A DNA stretch of 12,387 nucleotides from Candidatus Thorarchaeota archaeon (GTDB lineage Archaea; Asgardarchaeota; Thorarchaeia; Thorarchaeales; Thorarchaeaceae): positions 1 to 12,387 of the forward strand of contig JAEOUN010000098.1 of the NCBI GenBank assembly GCA_016839245.1, given 5' to 3'. A model generated the notes under the pieces. It worked only from the letters and a program-made list of their open reading frames with translations, was not told the origin of the DNA and did not search any database. This document shows, one piece after another, positions 1 through 5,638 of this stretch (the stretch's first letter is position 1; every line of letters starts with the position of its first letter). Position numbers and translations under genes: made by a program.

Positions 1-220
1 TGCGACCATCAAAACTTTCGAAAGTCGATTTGAACATTCGGATCGGTGCCATATCTTGATCTTTCATCAGACCATACACACCGTCGCCAATAAAGAGCAT
101 TTGTGATTCATGGTCCATTCCAAACATGCCTACAGCAGCTCGCCATCCTTCAGCAGCAATTATCTTTCCAAAGGGCTTACTATTCACTAAAATCAGTACT
201 TTTCTCTCTTTAAAATCCAT
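1..220 (-). CDS. DsrF/TusC-like sulfur-relay subunit (partial, 3' end off window)
   Basis: The first 73 residues are visible, beginning MDFKERKVLILVNSKPFG; the C-terminus lies beyond base 1. The fold signature of the DsrE/DsrF family is readable: a hydrophobic first strand (KVLILVNSKPFG), a helix rich in small residues (AAEGWRAAVGMFGM), then strand 'QMLFIGDGVYGL', which matches the 'FFIADGVFQL' block of E. coli TusC. In that family TusC/DsrF pairs with TusD/DsrE and TusB/DsrH in a heterohexamer that passes persulfide sulfur to an acceptor such as TusE/DsrC. The start is firm: an AGGAGTGAT Shine-Dalgarno overlaps the stop of the preceding DsrE/TusD-like gene, and the gap is only 11 nt, so the two are cotranscribed and probably coupled. 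A DsrH/TusB-like gene would be expected just beyond the edge. No dsrAB or dsrC is visible, so the sulfur acceptor and direction of flow are unknown. Confidence 0.85.
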   Translation of the reverse strand, partial: MDFKERKVLILVNSKPFGKIIAAEGWRAAVGMFGMDHESQMLFIGDGVYGLMKDQDMAPIRMFKSTFESFDGR

Positions 221-231
221 TATAATCACTC

Positions 232-612
232 CTAGATTGAAAAAGTTATGAATCGATCAACTTGACCAATTTGCTCAGCAAACTCAGTAAGACCACTTAC
301 CTCGATTCCTTCGATAAAATCTCCGCCTCTCTGATCAAAACCACGAGCTGAGGTACAAAGACCACATGCCTGAAATTCCACCCCCTCATTTACCAGTTCC
401 TGAAACTTATCATTCATTGGTCTATCAGGATCTGGTTCCTGGTTGAGCTTTGCATTGTTGACGCCATCGACAAAAAGGAATACTTTGATACTATATCCCT
501 TAGCAAGTGCAGCTTTGCACAAATCGTAGAAAGTATGACTATTCTCGAATGTATATGGCGAAGTCATCAGTAGAATTCCTAATGTCTTCTTTTCCACATT
601 TTTCATCTCCAT
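232..612 (-). CDS. DsrE/TusD-like sulfur-relay protein
   Basis: This is a 126-residue DsrE-family protein, close to the 128 residues of E. coli TusD. The N-terminal strand and loop 'LGILLMTSPYTFENSHTFYD' and the strand 'IKVFLFVDGVNNAK' are typical of the fold. The block 'VEFQACGLCTSARG' (about residues 78-91) lines up without gaps on TusD 'VALNICVAAALRRG', placing Cys83 at the position of the persulfide-carrying Cys78 of TusD. A second cysteine, Cys86, follows three residues later. The C-terminal 'SGLTEFAEQIGQVDRFITF' also matches TusD. The expected role is cytoplasmic sulfur transfer together with the TusC-like partner 11 nt downstream. The gene begins ATG-GAG-ATG; the third codon is an alternative start. 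No strong Shine-Dalgarno is visible and a TATA-like box lies about 33 nt upstream, so translation may be near-leaderless. Role in tRNA thiolation versus sulfur-oxidation or trafficking cannot be told from sequence. Confidence 0.88.
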   Translation of the reverse strand: MEMKNVEKKTLGILLMTSPYTFENSHTFYDLCKAALAKGYSIKVFLFVDGVNNAKLNQEPDPDRPMNDKFQELVNEGVEFQACGLCTSARGFDQRGGDFIEGIEVSGLTEFAEQIGQVDRFITFSI

Positions 613-641
613 TGTAGGGTACTTCCATTCATCAAATTCTG

Positions 642-649
642 TTTAAAAA
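642..649 (-). promoter_or_regulatory. Candidate archaeal TATA box for the DsrE/TusD-like operon
   Basis: Read on the minus strand the sequence is TTTTTAAA preceded by TATCC. It lies about 30-37 nt upstream of the ATG at 612, so transcription would start around 619 and leave a leader of only a few nucleotides. That agrees with the absence of a clear Shine-Dalgarno at this start. AT-rich background makes such boxes common, so this is suggestive only. Confidence 0.35.
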
Positions 650-735
650 GGATACTCATCTGACGAAAAGCGTTCATAATATGACATTAACAATGAATCA
701 ATGCTCCTTTTCGGACAGCATATAATAAAAGAGTA

Positions 736-1293
736 TTATTCTAACCTCTTTCGCTTTATACAATTCAAGAGACCAATGAGGATATTAAATCTTGGAACTT
801 GATTCATGTACTCAAGGTATTCATCACCAAATTTTGTTTCATTCAGGATTTCTTCTTCCGAGACCAATTTCGCAATTAAAGGAATCAGGATAATTGTGCA
901 ACTAAGACTAATCCAGTGTTGAGTTGTAAGAACTAAAGCAAGTGATAGAATTCCTAGACCAAGATAAATAGGATTTCTGACAATTGAATAGAATCCAGTC
1001 GTTACCAGAGTGTTTGTTATACCAATACTTGCAGTTTCTGAAATTCCTCCATGATTTCTAAGTGATTCTATTGAACTATTCATAAACCAGAATCCAAGGG
1101 CTACAAGAAACCATCCAATTCCAAATAGGTACTTATTTGCTTGAAAATTAAAATACTCCAATTGAAAGATAAACTGGCTGAGAACTACGATCCCAATTAT
1201 ACTTGACACTGAAACACCAAAAAAAGTTGAAGCTGATTTGGATTCTGAAGACACATATAGCATAAATGAAATAATGGACATAAGTATAAGCAT
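736..1293 (-). CDS. Isoprenylcysteine/phospholipid methyltransferase-family membrane protein
   Basis: This 185-residue protein has several hydrophobic segments: residues about 1-15, 26-45, 55-72, 115-130 and 131-150. Its C-terminal half carries the signature of the ICMT/PEMT superfamily: 'TTGFYSIVRNPIYLG' (GxYxxxRNPxYxG) and then 'SEEEILNETKFGDEYLEYM' followed by 'VPRF'. These blocks form the S-adenosylmethionine pocket in characterised members. The protein is therefore predicted to methylate a lipid, an isoprenylated cysteine or another small membrane-associated substrate at the membrane. The substrate cannot be inferred. The start at 1293 has no clear Shine-Dalgarno; an in-frame ATG at codon 5 is an alternative. 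The gene stands alone between the divergent leucine-rich-repeat gene (86 nt away, sharing the promoter region) and the DsrE operon downstream. Confidence 0.85.
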   Translation of the reverse strand: MLILMSIISFMLYVSSESKSASTFFGVSVSSIIGIVVLSQFIFQLEYFNFQANKYLFGIGWFLVALGFWFMNSSIESLRNHGGISETASIGITNTLVTTGFYSIVRNPIYLGLGILSLALVLTTQHWISLSCTIILIPLIAKLVSEEEILNETKFGDEYLEYMNQVPRFNILIGLLNCIKRKRLE

Positions 1294-1379
1294 TTTTTGC
1301 TGTTTCGTGTGGATAGAAGTAAGATTGATTACGGGTATAGCTAGTCTAGCAATAACCTCAACGAACGGAGTCTTTCACA

Positions 1380-2453
1380 ATGGACGAGATTATGGTTCAA
1401 TATACTGATAAAGAAGGAAAAAATAGAAAATATGAGATTGAAGATGAGTCTATTATTAAACTTGATTTATCTCGTCAGAGTATTGTAGACATTGAACTTG
1501 AGACCTTAGTAGGACTTGAAGAGCTCCAAGAGATTGATTTATCAAATAATAGCCTGACTAGTATAGATTTTTCACCGTTGGCAAAGATACCGACGCTTTT
1601 CAGTATAAGTCTCTTCAAAAATGATTTTGAAGATATTGACCTAAGTACTATAATAGGATGCACGAATCTGAAGGAGATTAATCTAGGTTCTAATGCACTA
1701 ACAAAGATCAATCTGCAGCCTTTGTCTAAATTGAAAAAACTATCACGGGTGAGACTCTTTAATAATCAAATTGCTCAACTTGATCTTTCTGCATTATCAA
1801 AGATTGCAGCCTTAGAAAGTCTAGAAGTTGAAAACAATAAACTAACTGAACTCGACCTCAAGCCGCTTTCAGGATGCATAAATCTGAACCAATTGAATCT
1901 GATGTATAATTCATTTAAAAAATTGGACCTTAATCCATTGGCGACATGTTCCAAACTGAAATTTCTCTACCTTCATCATAATGAATTACAAACAATTGAC
2001 CTAAATCCACTTGAGAATTGTAGTGACCTTCGAATCCTACGACTAGGTGGAAACAACCTACATAGAATAGATTTAACACCACTCTCTGCATGTCCGCAAC
2101 TCCGTCGACTTGGATTAGCCATGAATGCAATTGAGGAGATTGATCTTACACCGCTCGCAAATGCTAAACATCTTAACGCTCTTGATGTTGCTGGAAATCG
2201 ATTGACCAAAATTAATTTGTCACCATTATCTAAATGCCATGAGCTTTCTGAGCTCTATTTATACAGCGATCATCCTGAAGAGAATGAATTTGAAGAACTT
2301 GACCTCTCACCATTATTCAAATGTGAGAATCTTGAGGACATAGGCGTTGGAGAAGACATTCATCTAGTAGCAAAATCAAATCTTCAGAATAGTAAAGATA
2401 TACCAGTTGCTTTAGAAGAATTGATAGATGATGATAGAATTACATGGAAATAG
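1380..2453 (+). CDS. Leucine-rich-repeat protein (about eleven 24-residue repeats)
   Basis: The 357-residue protein is almost entirely leucine-rich repeats. After an N-terminal cap of about 45 residues there are about eleven units of 24 residues following 'xxLxxLxLxxNxLxxIDLxPLxxC', for example 'SKLKFLYLHHNELQTIDL' and 'SDLRILRLGGNNLHRIDL'. The spacing stays at 24 through most of the array. The last full unit (around residues 288-315) carries a roughly five-residue acidic insertion (SDHPEENEFEE). A short C-terminal cap follows. There is no signal peptide or membrane segment, so a cytoplasmic protein-interaction scaffold is the simplest reading; the partner is unknown. The ATG at 1380 has a GGAG Shine-Dalgarno nine bases upstream (1367-1370). 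Repeats of this 'IDLxPL' kind are, as I recall, abundant in Asgard archaea, which is the main lineage hint here. Nothing nearby indicates its partner. Confidence 0.92.
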   Translation: MDEIMVQYTDKEGKNRKYEIEDESIIKLDLSRQSIVDIELETLVGLEELQEIDLSNNSLTSIDFSPLAKIPTLFSISLFKNDFEDIDLSTIIGCTNLKEINLGSNALTKINLQPLSKLKKLSRVRLFNNQIAQLDLSALSKIAALESLEVENNKLTELDLKPLSGCINLNQLNLMYNSFKKLDLNPLATCSKLKFLYLHHNELQTIDLNPLENCSDLRILRLGGNNLHRIDLTPLSACPQLRRLGLAMNAIEEIDLTPLANAKHLNALDVAGNRLTKINLSPLSKCHELSELYLYSDHPEENEFEELDLSPLFKCENLEDIGVGEDIHLVAKSNLQNSKDIPVALEELIDDDRITWK

Positions 2454-2479
2454 CAGTCCTGCGTTTTATATCAATTGCA

Positions 2480-2487
2480 TTTAAATA
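2480..2487 (+). promoter_or_regulatory. Candidate TATA box upstream of the 75-residue protein
   Basis: The sequence is TTTAAATA. Archaeal transcription usually begins about 25 nt downstream of the box, here near 2510. That falls just after the GTG at 2507 and before the ATG at 2534, so the box, if real, supports the ATG as the true start, with a leader of about 24 nt containing the GAGG site. Confidence 0.4.
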
Positions 2488-2520
2488 AAAGATTATACTT
2501 CAAAAAGTGGCCACCCCATT

Positions 2521-2524
2521 GAGG
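2521..2524 (+). promoter_or_regulatory. Shine-Dalgarno GAGG selecting the ATG at 2534
   Basis: GAGG lies nine bases before the in-frame ATG at 2534. The longer reading frame opens with GTG at 2507, which has no comparable site before it. The shorter start is preferred. Confidence 0.5.
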
Positions 2525-2533
2525 AATGGGTTA

Positions 2534-2761
2534 ATGTCTACGAGGGCGAGAGAAATCGATCGTCTTGCAGCGATGTATTGTAAATATCTCAATGGTCCAT
2601 TAGGAAAAGGCGTAATGCAACATCTGAAAGATGGCGAGAGTTTTACAATTAAGATTAAAGATGAATCCGTTGAAATTTCGAATCAACAGGGAAAAGCGGT
2701 AGTAAGAATTATCAACGCAGAAAAAAGGCCAACAGACTCCTGGAATCAAACAAATGAATGA
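2534..2761 (+). CDS. Small protein of unknown function, 75 residues
   Basis: I do not recognise this protein. From ATG 2534 it is 75 residues; an upstream GTG at 2507 would add nine. The N-terminal half looks helical and basic (STRAREIDRLAAMYCKYL, then GKGVMQHL). The second half has alternating hydrophobic residues typical of two or three short beta strands (SFTIKIKD, VEISNQQGKAVVRII), followed by a polar tail. It has one cysteine and no signal peptide or membrane segment. A GAGG site and a TATA-like box fit the ATG start. It lies 63 nt upstream of the protein disulfide oxidoreductase gene on the same strand, so the two may share a transcript, but nothing in its sequence says it acts in thiol chemistry. 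Its frame is uninterrupted and well placed, so I consider it a real gene. Confidence 0.65.
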   Translation: MSTRAREIDRLAAMYCKYLNGPLGKGVMQHLKDGESFTIKIKDESVEISNQQGKAVVRIINAEKRPTDSWNQTNE

Positions 2762-2824
2762 ATTTAGATAAAACAAAAAGAATATTTTTGATTCCTCAAT
2801 AGAATTGCACAGGATGGAAAAAAA

Positions 2825-3469
2825 ATGGTTGTTGAACTGGATGATGCAACAAGAGATCAAATAATAGAGATGTTTGAAAACCTTACAAATGATGTTACAA
2901 TTCATCTGTTTACAGAGGATCATTCGTGCTTATACTGCAACGATACGCGAGACATGGTAAATCTTGTTGCTGAATTATCGGAAAAAGTGAAAGTAGAAGA
3001 ACATAGTGGACCACTCACAAGTGATATTGCAACGAAAATGGGAGTAGAACATCATCCAGCCATTGTTCTCCATGGTCAAGAACCATATAATGTCAAATTT
3101 TATGGAATACCTGCAGGTCATGAGTTTGGTGCACTTATTGGAAGTATTATTGATGTATCTGCAGGAATTGTGCCATTACCTTTGGATATCATTGAGGACA
3201 TTAGGTCAATTGAAAAACCAATTCGAATACGAGTCTTTGTCACACCTCAATGTCCTTATTGTCCTGGAATGACTAGGCTTGCCCATCAAGCCGCAATACT
3301 CAATCCATTGATTACTTCTGAAATGTACGAATCATTGGAGTTCCAATCAGAAGCACAGAGATTCGAGGTATTTGGTGTTCCAAAGACAATATTCAACGAT
3401 TCAGTTACAGTAGAGGGACTTACACCTCCTGAAATGTTCGTCGAGAAATTGTTTGATGCTATCGAGTAA
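2825..3469 (+). CDS. Protein disulfide oxidoreductase (PDO), double thioredoxin fold
   Basis: The 214-residue protein contains two thioredoxin folds, as in the PDO (glutaredoxin-like) family of archaea and some thermophilic bacteria, whose members are about 225 residues. The first unit has Cys35-Leu-Tyr-Cys38 after strand 'VTIHLF' and a cis-proline site at 'HHP' (residue 78). The linker 'KFYGIPAGHEFGALI' is a family hallmark. The second unit has Cys143-Pro-Tyr-Cys146 after 'IRVFVTPQ' and a cis-proline at 'GVP' (186). Both active sites keep both cysteines, so a dithiol oxidoreductase is predicted: formation, reduction or isomerisation of cytoplasmic disulfides, recharged by a thioredoxin reductase. 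Such a reductase lies convergently 155 nt away. The ATG at 2825 follows an A-rich stretch with AGGATGG upstream, a moderate Shine-Dalgarno. The N-terminal site in the family is sometimes inactive, but here it looks intact. Confidence 0.92.
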   Translation: MVVELDDATRDQIIEMFENLTNDVTIHLFTEDHSCLYCNDTRDMVNLVAELSEKVKVEEHSGPLTSDIATKMGVEHHPAIVLHGQEPYNVKFYGIPAGHEFGALIGSIIDVSAGIVPLPLDIIEDIRSIEKPIRIRVFVTPQCPYCPGMTRLAHQAAILNPLITSEMYESLEFQSEAQRFEVFGVPKTIFNDSVTVEGLTPPEMFVEKLFDAIE

Positions 3470-3502
3470 TAAATTATCGAAAAAGAAAACTTTCAATATT
3501 AT

Positions 3503-3570
3503 GGATACCCGATATGATGTTAGGCTGACTAAACCAATTAGTGGCCAAAATGAATCGGACGTAGGTATCC
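3503..3570. other. Nested inverted repeats in the gap between convergent genes (possible structured RNA or terminator)
   Basis: The gap 3470-3624 lies between the 3' ends of the PDO and thioredoxin reductase genes. Within it GGATACC (3503-3509) pairs with GGTATCC (3564-3570). Inside that, CGAT (3510-3513) pairs with ATCG (3554-3557). Inside that again, GGC (3523-3525) pairs with GCC (3544-3546), and CTAA (3529-3532) with TTAG (3538-3541) around a five-base loop. Together these give a 68-base nested hairpin. It could act in both directions as an RNA 3'-end structure, or be a small RNA. It does not fit a tRNA (no T-arm). No function is assigned. Confidence 0.35.
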
Positions 3571-3624
3571 TCAGTACAATCTCATACTTGTAAAGAATGC
3601 CTTATAATATCAATTTTAAAACTA

Positions 3625-4557
3625 TTATTCACCACAAGTAAAAATGAATTCATTCTCATTTACATACTTATATGCTTGATAGGCGGCATGTACACCCTCT
3701 GCAACTCCAGTTATTGCCTGTTTGAATTCACTATCGACAACATCTCCGGCTGCAAATATGCCGTCAATATTCGTTCTACTGGACCTATCAATCATAATTT
3801 CACCTTTTTCGTTGAGTTTTACTCCAAGCTTCTTTGCTAAATTGGAGTAAGGAATTCCACCAATAGCTACAAAGACACCATCCAATTTGAGCGAATCAGA
3901 TCCATTATAGGGCTTGTCTAATTTAACACCTGTGACTTTGTTTTCACCAAGTATTTCTATAACATTGGTCTCTGTAATGACTTCAATTTTTGATTCTCTT
4001 TCAATTCTTTTTGCGTTGATTGGCTCAGGTCGTATTTTTTCTCGTCTGTAAATGATATACACTTTCGGACAATACTTGGCAAGTAGTAAAGCCTCTTTAG
4101 CTGCACTATCACTGCCCCCGACTACTCCCACAGTTTTGTCCTTATACAAAGGAGCATCACATAGAGCACAATAACTGACACCCTTATTCTTGAGTTCATC
4201 ATGACCCGGAACTTCTAACTCTCTTTCTTTCATGCCCGTGGCTAAAATGATAGATTTGGCCAAAAAGGTCTTGTTTTCTGTAACAACATAGAAAATGTTC
4301 TCTTTGCTTTGAAATATATCTGTAACCGTGCCAGTTTCAAGCAGGACAGGATAATCTAATGCATGATCTTTTATTTTCTCAGCAAGCTCCTTACCTGTCA
4401 ATTGTATATAGCCCGGATAATTCGCTACATCATCAGTCAGCGTGATGGTTCCGCCTTCTACATTGCCTATTGCAACTACACTCAAATCTAATCTTGCTGC
4501 GTACATTGCTGCGCCATATGCTGTTACGCCAGATCCAACAATCGCTACATCATACAT
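3625..4557 (-). CDS. trxB: Thioredoxin reductase (NADPH type), FAD-dependent
   Basis: The protein has 310 residues from ATG 4557, the usual length for low-Mr thioredoxin reductase. Residue numbers here count from that ATG. The N-terminal FAD-binding motif is 'VGSGVTAYGAA' (GSG at 8-10), with Val-Thr where most relatives have Pro-Ala. The redox-active site is Cys130-Ala-Leu-Cys133. The NAD(P)H domain has 'GGSDSAAKEA' (147-156) and 'YRREKIR' (170-176), the HRRxxxR-type signature associated with NADPH. The second FAD motif is 'GIFAAGDVVD' (266-275). An extra cysteine, Cys308, sits three residues from the C-terminus. The enzyme should transfer electrons from NADPH to a thioredoxin-fold protein, most simply the glutaredoxin-like protein encoded 4 nt upstream or the PDO across the gap. 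A TTG five codons earlier would lengthen the frame, but it overlaps the GGAG site that serves ATG 4557. Confidence 0.93.
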   Translation of the reverse strand: MYDVAIVGSGVTAYGAAMYAARLDLSVVAIGNVEGGTITLTDDVANYPGYIQLTGKELAEKIKDHALDYPVLLETGTVTDIFQSKENIFYVVTENKTFLAKSIILATGMKERELEVPGHDELKNKGVSYCALCDAPLYKDKTVGVVGGSDSAAKEALLLAKYCPKVYIIYRREKIRPEPINAKRIERESKIEVITETNVIEILGENKVTGVKLDKPYNGSDSLKLDGVFVAIGGIPYSNLAKKLGVKLNEKGEIMIDRSSRTNIDGIFAAGDVVDSEFKQAITGVAEGVHAAYQAYKYVNENEFIFTCGE

Positions 4558-4561
4558 GATT

Positions 4562-4804
4562 TCAAACTCCAAGATGTCGTTTTATTCTTCGCTCAGTTCT
4601 TCTATCAAAACCAATGAAAATTTCATTTCCGATGAAAGTAGTCGGGACAGCCATTTGACCACTTTTTGTCTTCAATTCAAGAGCCGTTTCGTGAGATGTT
4701 AGTATGCATTTTTCCTCATATTTGATTTTATTTTCCTTAAGGAATGTTTTCAGATTCTTACTATGAGGACATTCAGGCGCCGTGTAGATGATAGCTGTGA
4801 CCAT
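4562..4804 (-). CDS. Glutaredoxin/NrdH-like small thioredoxin-fold protein (monothiol CPHS)
   Basis: This 80-residue protein is a single thioredoxin fold of glutaredoxin/NrdH size. Strand 'VTAIIYTAPE' leads to the active site Cys12-Pro-His-Ser15. The second cysteine of the usual CxxC is a serine, so it is formally monothiol, although Cys33 ('EEKCIL') might help. The cis-proline block 'MAVPTTFIGNEIFIGFDRR' (about 51-69) is typical of the family. It is probably the partner of the thioredoxin reductase encoded directly downstream: its stop codon is 4 nt before that ATG, and the ribosome site for the reductase lies within its last codons. Start ATG 4804 is preceded by GGAAGGCGAT, a convincing Shine-Dalgarno, and by a TATA-like box. 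Possible roles are glutathione-independent disulfide reduction, deglutathionylation-like chemistry or electron delivery; the substrate is not evident. Confidence 0.88.
   Translation of the reverse strand: MVTAIIYTAPECPHSKNLKTFLKENKIKYEEKCILTSHETALELKTKSGQMAVPTTFIGNEIFIGFDRRTERRIKRHLGV
4567..4570 (-). promoter_or_regulatory. Shine-Dalgarno GGAG fixing the thioredoxin reductase start
   Basis: On the minus strand GGAG sits nine bases before ATG 4557 and inside the last codons of the glutaredoxin-like gene. The in-frame TTG at 4572 directly abuts this site, so it is unlikely to be the start. Translation of the two genes is probably coupled. Confidence 0.6.
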
Positions 4805-4846
4805 GAGAATCGCCTTCCAACTTTCTGAATCATATTTACGTAATTT

Positions 4847-4853
4847 GATATAG
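4847..4853 (-). promoter_or_regulatory. Candidate TATA box for the glutaredoxin-thioredoxin reductase operon
   Basis: The minus-strand sequence CTATATC lies about 43-49 nt before ATG 4804. Transcription would begin near 4822, giving a leader of about 18 nt that still contains the GGAAGGCGAT ribosome site. It lies in the 170-nt divergent gap shared with the first ferritin-like gene. Confidence 0.4.
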
Positions 4854-4945
4854 GCTTTATTGATATAGATTTAGAAGTAGCAATAATCATTCTACATTGC
4901 CGAATAACAGAAGTTAAGAATCATGAGGGAAATAGTAAAGCATAC

Positions 4946-4955
4946 TTTAAGCGAA
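4946..4955 (+). repeat. Decamer TTTAAGCGAA upstream of ferritin-like gene 1 (copy 1 of 2)
   Basis: TTTAAGCGAA ends 19 bases before the GTG start at 4975. The identical decamer ends 14 bases before the GTG of the second ferritin-like gene. The shared position upstream of two related genes suggests a common promoter or operator element, or conserved leader sequence left from duplication. Confidence 0.4.
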
Positions 4956-4974
4956 ACAATGGAGAGAATAAGAA

Positions 4975-5451
4975 GTGGACGAAAAGGATACTCTAGAGTT
5001 TATTGATAGACAAATAAACCTAGAAATGAAAATTATAGAGATTGTTAAAGAAAACGTCGACAAGCTTGGTAATGCATTTGTCAAAGATCTTCTCCTGGGT
5101 ATATCTACGGATTCGCAAAAACATGCAGCGTTATTGAAATCACTTCGTAAAGCAGTTGAAGGACCGACGCCCTTCATAAGCGAGAAAGAAAGGGATAAGA
5201 TTGCCAAAGGCATTGAGGCGCACATCAAAATGGAAGAACAAGCAGTCGAAACCTATACAGAACTCGCAGATAAGAGCGATAACGAACAAGTCAAGACTAT
5301 TGCAATGATGATTAGAGAAGATGAGTTACGTCATCATGCGCTTCTAAAAGAGCTTCATAAAGCAATCATTGAACCTGAAACACTGACTGAGGACATGATA
5401 TGGGATGCTATGTGGCGAGATACACCTTGGCATGGTAGTCCAGGTGGCTAA
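4975..5451 (+). CDS. Ferritin-like (rubrerythrin-type) four-helix protein 1
   Basis: The 158-residue protein is almost all helix and has the layout of a ferritin-like four-helix bundle. Helix 1 carries Glu17 ('NLEMKIIEI'). Helix 2 has 'STDSQKHAALL', with Asp46 and His50. Helix 3 has 'KMEEQAVETYTEL' (Glu87/Glu88), and helix 4 has 'REDELRHHALL', an ExxH at Glu117-His120. This arrangement could bind a diiron centre, but the helix-2 motif is DxxKH-like instead of the canonical ExxH. There is no rubredoxin domain. The tail 'WDAMWRDTPWHGSPGG' is rich in Trp, Gly and Pro. Candidate roles are iron handling or peroxide/oxygen detoxification. The GTG start has GGAG ten bases upstream; an ATG at 4959 is in another frame. 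The gene is divergent from the glutaredoxin-thioredoxin reductase operon and has a paralogue at 9426. Confidence 0.8.
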   Translation: MDEKDTLEFIDRQINLEMKIIEIVKENVDKLGNAFVKDLLLGISTDSQKHAALLKSLRKAVEGPTPFISEKERDKIAKGIEAHIKMEEQAVETYTELADKSDNEQVKTIAMMIREDELRHHALLKELHKAIIEPETLTEDMIWDAMWRDTPWHGSPGG

Positions 5452-5491
5452 TTTCGTCAGATAAGAAAGTACACTGAAACAAATTCAAACA

Positions 5492-5617
5492 GACACAATT
5501 GTCGTCAGTAAGGGTAATCATCCACCATCAAATTTCATATAGAGAATAGTCTTTTCCAGAGTAAAAATCATTCTTTTTCCTTTTTATCAAAATCTACACA
5601 GGATTGACGACAGTGTC
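5492..5617. repeat. Interrupted inverted repeat upstream of iorA (arms 5492-5507 and 5605-5617)
   Basis: The left arm is GACAC, three unpaired bases, then TGTCGTCA (5492-5496 and 5500-5507). The right arm is TGACGACA followed directly by GTGTC (5605-5617). All 13 bases pair, with only a three-base bulge on the left. The loop is about 97 bases and T-rich. The right arm covers the predicted transcription start of iorA if the TATA-like box at 5581 is used. It could be a pair of operator half-sites, an RNA stem in a transcript reading through from the ferritin-like gene, or chance. Confidence 0.4.
5581..5588 (+). promoter_or_regulatory. Weak candidate TATA box for iorAB
   Basis: TTTTTATC follows a T-rich stretch. 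Transcription would begin near 5611, giving a leader of about 28 nt to ATG 5639 or about 91 nt to ATG 5702. The rest of the 187-base gap 5452-5638 holds the inverted repeat and no gene that I can see. Confidence 0.3.
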
Positions 5618-5638
5618 CAGATTAATTGCCATTTCCGA

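Noticed and set aside
655..670. Motif TTTCGTCAGATGAG upstream of the DsrE-like gene, nearly matching TTTCGTCAGATAAG at 5452-5465
   Set aside because: A 13-of-14 match between two places in 12 kb on two strands is expected by chance, and the second copy lies at the 3' end of a gene, not upstream of one.
1475..2209. Minus-strand reading frames inside the leucine-rich-repeat gene
   Set aside because: They are antisense shadows with no ribosome sites and no recognisable protein features; the plus-strand frame has clear repeats.
3514..3528. C/D-box small RNA, from ATGATGT followed by CTGA
   Set aside because: The boxes are only four bases apart, leaving no guide segment, and no convincing second box pair is present.
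3503..3570. tRNA gene, suggested by a 7-bp outer stem and 68-base length
   Set aside because: No T-arm (GTTCRANNC), no T at position 8 and no 5-bp anticodon stem in the right place; kept only as an unassigned structure.
4558..4572. TTG start for thioredoxin reductase, adding five residues
   Set aside because: The TTG abuts the GGAG ribosome site of the in-frame ATG at 4557 and overlaps the glutaredoxin-like gene.
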